Shown: in pieces, positions 1-5,609 of the stretch
Layout of the letters: the number at the start of each line of letters is the position of its first letter
Position numbering within the stretch: the stretch's first letter is position 1
Assembly: GCA_964477455.1 (NCBI GenBank)
Contig: CAYZHG010000056.1
Location: 1 to 5,664 of the forward strand
Source: CAIOJG01 sp964477455
GTDB lineage: Bacteria > Patescibacteriota > Patescibacteriia > Magasanikbacterales > GWA2-37-8
DNA: 5,664 bases
Direction of reading: 5' to 3'
Translations under genes and position numbers: made by a program
The notes under the pieces: generated by a model
Seen by the model: the letters and a program-made list of their open reading frames with translations, nothing else
What the model was told of the DNA's origin: nothing
Databases searched by the model: none

Positions 1-830
1 CTCCGTTTAATGGCTTTGTTAGTGAGTGGTTGACCTTTCAGTCGATGTTTAATGCCGTTGCAACTGTAGGCGCTTTAACAAAAGTATTATTTATTTTAGC
101 AATCGGTGCTTTGGCTTTTACTAGTGGTTTGGCAGTAATGTGTTTTGTTAAAGTTTTTGGTGCTACTTTTTTGGCCCGTCCTCGTAGTAGCCATGTGAGC
201 GAAGCTCGCGAAGTGGGTTGGGCGATGAGATTTGGAATGGCGATGCTGGCTTTAGTTGCTTTAATTTTAGGCCTGTCAGCTGGTACAGTCTCAAAAATAT
301 TAACCAATGTAGTCACAAATTTAAATAATTTAAAAAATTCAGATTCTGTTATTTCCTCAACAATAAATGTAGTCAATGCAAATAATTTTGCAACAATGTC
401 GATGCCAACTGCTTTCAGTTCAATTTTTATTATCATAATTATTGTCGCTGTCTTGGTATATATAGTAACTAGAAAACAAAAAGTAAGCACCTCAATCACT
501 TGGGACTGTGGCACAAATATGGAACCAAGAATGGAAATTACCGCTACCGGATTTGCTCGTTCTATTATTACTATTTTTGGTACGATTCTTCGTCCTACTC
601 AACAAACCAAGGTTGAATATCGTGAAGCTGGTTTGCGCTATTTCCCAAAAAGCACCTCTATTCATTTTGGCCTAAAAGATGTTTATTCTATTTACTTCTA
701 TAAACCAGTTCAAGAATTTGTTTTGTGGATTTCTGAGAAGACAAAGAAAATCCAAAATGGAAATATAAATGTTTATATCTTATATATATTTGCAATCTTG
801 ATCGGCCTGTTATTAATTTTTGTTAAATAA
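1..830 (+). CDS. hyfB: Hydrogenase-4 subunit B-like antiporter subunit, 3' part
   Basis: This is the C-terminal part of a large proton-pumping membrane subunit of the NuoL/MrpA-D family, HyfB/HycC type. The frame is open from base 3 with no start inside the window. The first visible residues are PFNGFVSEWLTF, the conserved segment around transmembrane helix 12 in HyfB, so the TTG at base 30 is internal and the gene begins upstream. About 275 codons are visible; E. coli HyfB is about 670 residues, so roughly 60% is missing. The Glu of the SEW motif (bases 24-26) is the expected buried charged residue. Several hydrophobic helices follow. Next comes the family motif WDCGTNMEPRMEITATGFAR, starting near base 501, on a loop. 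The protein ends with an amphipathic stretch, an IQNGNINVYILYI motif and a last membrane helix. HyfB normally sits at the distal end of the membrane arm and translocates ions. hyfC follows after 12 bases. Confidence 0.9.
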   Translation, partial: PFNGFVSEWLTFQSMFNAVATVGALTKVLFILAIGALAFTSGLAVMCFVKVFGATFLARPRSSHVSEAREVGWAMRFGMAMLALVALILGLSAGTVSKILTNVVTNLNNLKNSDSVISSTINVVNANNFATMSMPTAFSSIFIIIIIVAVLVYIVTRKQKVSTSITWDCGTNMEPRMEITATGFARSIITIFGTILRPTQQTKVEYREAGLRYFPKSTSIHFGLKDVYSIYFYKPVQEFVLWISEKTKKIQNGNINVYILYIFAILIGLLLIFVK

Positions 831-842
831 AGAAAAAATTGT

Positions 843-1772
843 ATGAGTTCAATTTTTGCTTGGACAATCCAAATAATTTTGATTCCAGCGATTTCACCTT
901 TTTTTATTGGTGTTACAAGAAAAATTAAAGCTAAGTTTCAAAATCGAAAAGGTGCCTCTATTTTTCAGCCTTATCGTGATTTGTGGAAATTATTTCATAA
1001 GGATGAAATTATAAGTAAAGATGCATCATGGATTTTTAGATTTAGCCCTTACATTATATTAGCTTTAACAATTATCGTTGGTGCATGCATTCCATTAATA
1101 TCTTTAATTACAAAAAATAATTATTTAGGTGATTTCTTGGTAATTGTTTATCTTTTGGCCTTAGGAACGTTTTTTCTGGCACTATCTGGCATGGATACTG
1201 GTGGTGGGTTTGGAGGATTTGGCTCTAGTCGTGAAATGACAGTGGCCGCGTTGACAGAAGGTGGTCTTATTTGTTCTCTTTTAACTCTTTCTTTGGCTAG
1301 TCACACCACCAATCTATTTGGCATCGCTAATTTTGGTTTGAGTATGCCACTACAGTATTTACCTTCAATCATATTAGCATTTTTTAGTTTTGGTATTTCA
1401 TTGTTAGCAGAAACTGCACGTTTTCCATTTGATAATCCAGCTACACATTTGGAACTAACTATGATTCATGAAGCGATGCTATTGGAACATTCTGGTAAAG
1501 GATTAGCGATGATGGAATGGGCGGCCGCAAATAAATTTGTTATATTTTTGGCCTTAGCCGCAAATTTGTTTTTCCCATTTGGAATTGCAACTGATATATC
1601 GGTTGCGTCATTGCTCGTTGCTTTATTAGTTTTGGTAGTTAAAATTTCTATTCTTTGTTTTGGAATTGCGGTTCTAGAATCATTTACTGCTAAATTAAGA
1701 TTTTTTAGATTACCTGACTTATTATTTACTTCCTTTGTCCTTAGCGCTATTGCTATTGGTTTAATATTTTAA
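843..1772 (+). CDS. hyfC: Hydrogenase-4 subunit C-like (NuoH/HycD family) membrane adaptor
   Basis: This 309-residue integral membrane protein matches the length of E. coli HycD/HyfC (about 300-320) and belongs to the NuoH family. The family couples the redox arm to the ion-pumping membrane arm. Visible signatures in order are QNRKGASIFQPYRDLWKLF (residues 33-51), a cytoplasmic loop conserved in HycD-type proteins; the glycine-rich segment GMDTGGGFGGFGSSREM (116-132); and AETARFPFDNPATHLELTMI with HEAM (189-212), which carries the acidic residues Glu190, Asp197, Glu204 and Glu210 typical of the NuoH charged loop. About eight hydrophobic segments are apparent. The ATG lies 12 bases after hyfB. 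Only a purine-rich AAAGAAAA stretch precedes it, not a good Shine-Dalgarno sequence, so translation may be coupled to hyfB. No hyfD gene follows; hyfE starts 3 bases after the stop. No truncation or frameshift is seen. Confidence 0.95.
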   Translation: MSSIFAWTIQIILIPAISPFFIGVTRKIKAKFQNRKGASIFQPYRDLWKLFHKDEIISKDASWIFRFSPYIILALTIIVGACIPLISLITKNNYLGDFLVIVYLLALGTFFLALSGMDTGGGFGGFGSSREMTVAALTEGGLICSLLTLSLASHTTNLFGIANFGLSMPLQYLPSIILAFFSFGISLLAETARFPFDNPATHLELTMIHEAMLLEHSGKGLAMMEWAAANKFVIFLALAANLFFPFGIATDISVASLLVALLVLVVKISILCFGIAVLESFTAKLRFFRLPDLLFTSFVLSAIAIGLIF

Positions 1773-1775
1773 AGT

Positions 1776-2432
1776 ATGTTTGAAGCTTCCCAACAATTGT
1801 TATTTGTCCTTGGTTCTATGGTGTTCATCGCTAGCGTAATGCTACATTTAGCAAAGAAGAATCATTTGGCTGTTACCTTATATGTTGTGCAATCCTTAGC
1901 AATTGGCGGTCTGTTGCTACTGTCGCTATTATTTGATTTTTCATATTTACTTCTGTTGGCAGTAGTTTGTACTATCATAGTTAAAGGCGTGGTTGCACCA
2001 TATTTTTTTCTTAAATTAATTAAACAAAATAAATTGCAATTTGCGACAAGTACTTATTTAAATACACCATTAACTTTGGTGATTGTTGCTTTGATAGTGG
2101 TATTTATTAGAACTATTTTTTGGAACGCGTTGCAAACATTTGATGGAGTAAATCCAGATTTATTGTTATTGTCACTTGCTACTATTCTTGTATCAGGCTT
2201 TGTGTTGATCAATAGAAAAGGTGCACTTTCACAAATTTTGGGTGTTTTATCGATTGAAAATTCAATTGTAAGTTTCGCTCTGTTTGCTGGTTTAGAACAA
2301 AGTCCAGCTTTGCAGTTTGGTATTACCTTTGATATTTTGGTATGGGTGATTGTATCGTCAATCTTTGTAACTTTGATTTATAAACAATTTGGCACGCTAG
2401 ATGTTACTTCAATGAAAAAATTAACTGAATAA
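1776..2432 (+). CDS. hyfE: Hydrogenase-4 subunit E-like (NuoK-related) membrane protein
   Basis: The product is 218 residues, nearly all hydrophobic, with about six or seven membrane segments, and is close in length to E. coli HyfE (216). HyfE contains a NuoK-like half and belongs to the membrane arm. The C-terminal half carries the recognisable stretch GVLSIENSIVSFALFAGLEQ (residues 156-175), with Glu161 and Glu174 in membrane helices where NuoK has its two functional glutamates, followed by FGITFDILVWV with Asp186. Lys70 in IVKGVVAPYFF lies in another helix. Its placement between hyfC and hyfF supports the assignment. The ATG is 3 bases after the hyfC stop with no Shine-Dalgarno match. Sequence similarity in this family is weak, so the call rests on length, the Glu pattern and synteny together. 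The C-terminal tail is short and polar (residues 204-218). Confidence 0.88.
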   Translation: MFEASQQLLFVLGSMVFIASVMLHLAKKNHLAVTLYVVQSLAIGGLLLLSLLFDFSYLLLLAVVCTIIVKGVVAPYFFLKLIKQNKLQFATSTYLNTPLTLVIVALIVVFIRTIFWNALQTFDGVNPDLLLLSLATILVSGFVLINRKGALSQILGVLSIENSIVSFALFAGLEQSPALQFGITFDILVWVIVSSIFVTLIYKQFGTLDVTSMKKLTE

Positions 2433-2437
2433 TTATT

Positions 2438-3886
2438 ATGTTATTATTAGTCTTAATTATTTTGCCACTACTTGCCGCCGTCGCTTCTTTGTTTGTAAAA
2501 AAACAAAGAGGGTATTTCGAAGTCTTCGCTGTAGTGGCTTCTAGTATTGAATTTGTTGCCGGTTTGTTTATTGCAAGCAAGGTGGTTGCTAATGGTAGTT
2601 ATTCTTTTGAACCATATTTTACTGTTGATGCGCTTAGTGCGATTGTAATGTTGACGACTGTTGTGATTGGTTTGGCGGCGGCTGTTTATTCTGTTGGTTA
2701 TTTGCGGGCAGAAGAGGAAAAGCAGATTATCAATTTTTCTCAAATTAAACAATATTATTTTTTGTTTAACATTTTTATTGCTGTGATGTATTTGGCAGTA
2801 GCAACTGTAAATCCAATTTTTACTTGGATTATGGTGGAGGCTACAACTTTATCAACTGCTTTTTTGATTCGTTTTTATAATAAAGCTTCCGCCATTGAAG
2901 CTGCTTGGAAATTTCTAATTTTAAATTCTATCGGCTTGTTGTTAGGCTTTTTTGGTTCAATGTTATTCTTTACCTCGGTAACTGGTGAGGGTATTCACAA
3001 ATTTGTTAGTTGGCAGGTCTTGTTGGACAACGCGGTTCATTTAGATCCTTTGGTTGCAAAGATTGCCTTTATATTTGTTATCGTTGGCTATGGTACAAAA
3101 GCGGGTTTTGTACCGATGCACACATGGAAGCCAGATGCTTATGGCAAGGCTCCATTTCCTATTGCCGCTTTATTTTCTGGTCCATTGTTAAATGTTGCCA
3201 TGCTAACTATTATGCGCTACAAAACAATTGTCGACGTAGCAATTGGCCATGCTTTTGCACAAAATTTATTAATTTTCTTTGGTATTATTTCTATAGTAGT
3301 TGCCGCATCGATTGTGTTAGTTCAAAAAAACTTTAAACGACTTTTTGCATATTCTAGTATTGAACACGTCGGCATCATGGCATTAGGTTTTGGCTTTAGT
3401 GGAGTTGGCTCAGTGTTTGCCTTGATGCATATGATTTATCACTCACTAACAAAAACAATTTTGTTTTTTTCAGCTGGTAACCTAATGTTGAAATTTGGAT
3501 CTGCAAAAATTGAAAATATAAAGGGTGCGATTAAGTTGTTGCCAGTTACATCAGTAGCACTGTTGATAGGTTTTCTAGGAATTACAGGAGTACCGCCATT
3601 TGGTATTTTTATAACTGAATTTAATATTTTATCTGCTGGTATTGGCAATTTCTGGTATATCGTTGTCTTGGCCTTAATAGCTTTTGTTCTTGTGTTTATC
3701 GGATTCTTTAATCGAATAGTTGGTGCTGTTTTTGGACAGGCGCCAGAAACATTAGTTAAAGGAGAAAATAATCTCTTTACCGTACTTCCGATTCTTGTTT
3801 TAATAATTATGTTGGCTGTTGGAAGTTTCTATTTGCCGCAATCCATTTGGTCATTAATTCACTCAGCGGCCGCTGTAATCAATTAG
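2438..3886 (+). CDS. hyfF: Hydrogenase-4 subunit F-like antiporter subunit (NuoL/M/N, MrpD family)
   Basis: This 482-residue protein of the proton-conducting antiporter-like family (E. coli HyfF is 526) has about 14 hydrophobic segments. The residues expected along the central hydrophilic axis are present: Glu134 in WIMVEATTLSTAF; Lys221 and His228 in GYGTKAGFVPMHTWKPDAYGKAP; His310 in SSIEHVGIM; His331, His335 and Lys339 in HMIYHSLTKTILFFSAGN; and Glu394 in GVPPFGIFITEFNIL. This set suggests a working ion channel. Glu at position 394 resembles NuoM (Glu) rather than NuoL or NuoN (Lys). The HTWKPDAYGKAP and SAGN motifs together with operon order favour HyfF over a genuine NuoM or NuoN. The start ATG sits 5 bases after hyfE in an A/T-only stretch without a Shine-Dalgarno sequence. 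hyfG starts 1 base after the TAG stop, which suggests translational coupling. Confidence 0.93.
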   Translation: MLLLVLIILPLLAAVASLFVKKQRGYFEVFAVVASSIEFVAGLFIASKVVANGSYSFEPYFTVDALSAIVMLTTVVIGLAAAVYSVGYLRAEEEKQIINFSQIKQYYFLFNIFIAVMYLAVATVNPIFTWIMVEATTLSTAFLIRFYNKASAIEAAWKFLILNSIGLLLGFFGSMLFFTSVTGEGIHKFVSWQVLLDNAVHLDPLVAKIAFIFVIVGYGTKAGFVPMHTWKPDAYGKAPFPIAALFSGPLLNVAMLTIMRYKTIVDVAIGHAFAQNLLIFFGIISIVVAASIVLVQKNFKRLFAYSSIEHVGIMALGFGFSGVGSVFALMHMIYHSLTKTILFFSAGNLMLKFGSAKIENIKGAIKLLPVTSVALLIGFLGITGVPPFGIFITEFNILSAGIGNFWYIVVLALIAFVLVFIGFFNRIVGAVFGQAPETLVKGENNLFTVLPILVLIIMLAVGSFYLPQSIWSLIHSAAAVIN

Positions 3887-3887
3887 T

Positions 3888-5447
3888 ATGTCAATCTCCA
3901 ATATTCAAAAATATATTCCAGAAAAAACTGAAGTTGTCTATCATGATAATTTGGCTATGTTTCCGGTGGCTCTAGAAAATATTGTAAAGGTTTGTCAAAA
4001 CTTAGCTCAACAGCATGGTTTGTTGCTGAAAACTATAACGGCTTTAGACGAACGAGCCGAAACTGGTTATTTTAGAATTTTATATTTATTTGGATTACCA
4101 AAAGAAAACGTAGTTTTGGCGCCATATATTTTAGTGAAAGATGAATTTCCTTCGATTACAAATATTATTAATACTGCCTCAGTCTTTGAAAGAAAGATAA
4201 AATCATTTTTTGGTTTAACTCCAGTAGGACATCCAAATTTACGCAGTATTGTTTTGCATGAAAATTGGCCAGCGAATATTTTCCCGCTTAGAAAAGATTT
4301 TGATTGGAGAACTCGTCCGGCTGTTGCGAACGGTGAATTTGTTTTTGATAAAATCGAAGGTGAAGGGATTTATGAAATTCCAGTCGGTCCGGTTCACGCG
4401 GGTATTATCGAACCAGGACATTTTCGTTTTAATGTTGCTGGCGAAGAAATTTTATCATTGGAACCAAGGCTTGGTTATTCTCACAAAGGCACGGAAAAAT
4501 TATTCGAAACTTTATCATTGGAAAATAAGGTTAAATTGTCGGAAAGAATTTCTGGCGATACTTCATTTTCACATTCATTAGCGTTTTGTCAGGCGGTTGA
4601 AAAATTGACTGCGACCGATGTGTCCGTTCGCGCAAAGTATTTAAGAATTATTTTTGCGGAGTTAGAAAGAATTGCCAACCACATTGGTGATATTGGAGCT
4701 ATTTTAGGTGATACTGGTTTTAATTTTGGTGCCGCTCACGGCAGTCGTTTGCGTGAAGTAGCTTTACAAATAAATGAGCGCTTAACTGGTAGTAGATTTT
4801 TGCGTTGTGTGAATGTGTTGGGTGGAGTCACCAAAGATATCGATGCCGTACAGGCTAAGCAATTAATTGTAGATTTAGATTTACTGTTAAAAGATTTTAA
4901 TGAAGTAATTCAAATTTCAAATAACAGTATTTCGGTTTTAAACCGTTTGAGAGACGCCGGAACTTTGGATTATCAGATTGCTATGGATCACGGTGTTACT
5001 GGTGTTCCATGTCGAGCCGTAGGTGTAGAGGCCGATGCACGTGTGGATTTTGCATATAGTGAATATGACAAATTTGAATTGCAAATTCAAACTGAAAAAA
5101 CTGGTGATGTTTATGCTAGATATATGGTTCGTATTAAAGAAGTGATTGTATCTATCGAATTAATTAAAAAAGTTGCGTCTAACTTGCCGGTTAGTGATAA
5201 ATTAATTACAGCAGTAGGGCCATTTAAAAAGAATGCTTTTGCTGTAAGTTTGGTTGAAGGTTGGCGTGGTGAAATTATCCATATTGTTGCAACGGACAAA
5301 AACGGTGAAATTAGTCGTGTTGATGTACGCGATCCATCATTTTTGAATTGGACGGCAGTTGGGTATGCGGGTAAAGGCAACATGGTTCCGGATTTTCCTT
5401 TAATTAACAAAAGTTTTAGTCTCTCATATACTGGAAACGATTTATAA
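3888..5447 (+). CDS. hyfG: Hydrogenase-4 large-subunit-like protein (NuoC-NuoD fusion) lacking NiFe cysteines
   Basis: This 519-residue HyfG/HycE-like protein (E. coli homologues are about 570) is expected to be a cytoplasmic peripheral subunit docked on HyfC. Residues 1 to about 150 form a NuoC-like (30 kDa subunit) domain, with FERKIKSFFGLTPVGHPNLR and FPLRKDF. Residues about 155-519 form the NuoD / hydrogenase large-subunit domain: PVGPVHAGIIEPGHFRF (165-181), LEPRLGYSHKGTEKLFE (191-207), ELERIANHIGDIGA (258-271), then MDHGVTGVPCRAVGVEADAR (366-385). The NiFe-binding motif RICGICxFxH reads RISGDTSFSH (220-229), and the C-terminal DPCxxC reads DPSFLNW (482-488), so all four metal ligands are lost. 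The tail NKSFSLSYTGNDL is typical of Ehr-type relatives, not of the cleaved tail of true hydrogenases. H2 activation is therefore unlikely; an unknown electron carrier or quinone-like substrate is inferred. ATG starts 1 base after hyfF with no Shine-Dalgarno sequence. Confidence 0.93.
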   Translation: MSISNIQKYIPEKTEVVYHDNLAMFPVALENIVKVCQNLAQQHGLLLKTITALDERAETGYFRILYLFGLPKENVVLAPYILVKDEFPSITNIINTASVFERKIKSFFGLTPVGHPNLRSIVLHENWPANIFPLRKDFDWRTRPAVANGEFVFDKIEGEGIYEIPVGPVHAGIIEPGHFRFNVAGEEILSLEPRLGYSHKGTEKLFETLSLENKVKLSERISGDTSFSHSLAFCQAVEKLTATDVSVRAKYLRIIFAELERIANHIGDIGAILGDTGFNFGAAHGSRLREVALQINERLTGSRFLRCVNVLGGVTKDIDAVQAKQLIVDLDLLLKDFNEVIQISNNSISVLNRLRDAGTLDYQIAMDHGVTGVPCRAVGVEADARVDFAYSEYDKFELQIQTEKTGDVYARYMVRIKEVIVSIELIKKVASNLPVSDKLITAVGPFKKNAFAVSLVEGWRGEIIHIVATDKNGEISRVDVRDPSFLNWTAVGYAGKGNMVPDFPLINKSFSLSYTGNDL

Positions 5448-5463
5448 ATAATTAAATTTATTT

Positions 5464-5510
5464 CACAAAACAAAAACAACACCATTGATTGGTGTTGTTT
5501 TTTTGTTTTG
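5464..5510. terminator. Long hairpin terminator, probably bidirectional
   Basis: A 13-bp perfect stem pairs 5472-5484 with 5490-5502 around a 5-base loop (TTGAT). The G/C pairs are near the loop, followed by an unbroken run of seven T (5498-5504) for plus-strand transcripts ending after hyfG. After a 2-base bulge (5503-5504), a further 8 bp can form (5464-5471 with 5505-5512), the last two pairs reaching into the end of tRNA-Arg. Read from the minus strand, the stem ends in five U and then GUUUU, so it could also stop transcripts leaving the tRNA genes. The hairpin begins 17 bases after the hyfG stop codon. It marks the 3' end of the hyf transcript. The plus-strand function is the more certain of the two. 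Confidence 0.88.
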
Positions 5511-5582
5511 TGCCCTCGACAGGAGTCGAACCCATATCCCCAGGTTCGAAGCCTGGTGTCCTATCCGTTGAACGACAAGGGC
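5511..5582 (-). tRNA. tRNA-Arg(UCG)
   Basis: A complete cloverleaf of 72 bases including the discriminator reads on the minus strand. The acceptor GCCCTTG pairs with CGAGGGC (one T-G pair). The D arm is GTTC/GGAC with an 8-base loop AACGGATA that contains G18-G19 and an A at position 20. The anticodon stem CCAGG/CCTGG carries the loop CTTCGAA, giving anticodon TCG for arginine codon CGA. The variable loop is GGAT, and the T arm ATGGG/CCTGT has loop TTCGACT. The discriminator is A. A20 and C35 are the known bacterial arginine identity elements and agree with the call. CCA is not encoded (the next bases are CAA), so a CCA-adding enzyme is needed. The gene is followed directly by the shared terminator hairpin and lies 27 bases downstream of tRNA-Lys, probably in one transcript. 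Confidence 0.95.
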
Positions 5583-5589
5583 ATTTAAA

Positions 5590-5604
5590 CCCAATTATAT
5601 TGGG
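5590..5604. other. Small perfect hairpin in the tRNA-Lys/tRNA-Arg spacer
   Basis: CCCAAT (5590-5595) and ATTGGG (5599-5604) form a perfect 6-bp inverted repeat around a 3-base loop TAT. It occupies over half of the 27-base spacer between the two tRNA genes. There is no T-run on either side long enough for a terminator. In a joint tRNA precursor it would fold between the two cloverleaves and might influence processing, but that is inference; chance cannot be excluded for so short a repeat. Confidence 0.5.
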
Positions 5605-5609
5605 AGTTG

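Noticed and set aside
38..514. Long minus-strand open frame opposite hyfB, with others at 2468-2752, 3439-3648 and 5111-5485
   Set aside because: They lie opposite well-conserved genes, show no recognisable domain, and are explained by the codon composition of the plus-strand genes.
30..830. TTG at base 30 as the start of the first gene
   Set aside because: The frame is open to the window edge, and the preceding codons encode PFNGFVSEW, a conserved HyfB segment, so the gene starts upstream of the window.
3010..3336. Plus-strand open frame inside hyfF, and a similar one at 4249-4581 inside hyfG
   Set aside because: Both are out-of-frame shadows of conserved coding sequence, with no independent start signal or recognisable protein.
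1521..3873. Two identical GC-rich 8-mers GCGGCCGC (1521-1528 and 3866-3873) in A+T-rich DNA
   Set aside because: Both encode Ala-Ala-Ala in frame in hyfC and hyfF and have no further shared flanks; no sign of cloning junctions or regulatory use.
4451..4523. A 13-base direct repeat, TTTATCATTGGAA, at 4451-4463 and 4511-4523, exactly 60 bases apart
   Set aside because: Both copies encode LSLE in frame at family-conserved positions of HyfG. Only two copies exist, so chance reuse of codons explains it.
843..5447. Possibility that the cluster is ordinary complex I (nuoH-K-M-CD)
   Set aside because: HycD-type glycine motif in the NuoH-like protein, a HyfE-length NuoK relative, the HyfB C-terminal motif, the NuoC-NuoD fusion with DPSFLNW tail and the B-C-E-F-G order all point to the Hyf/Ehr family.
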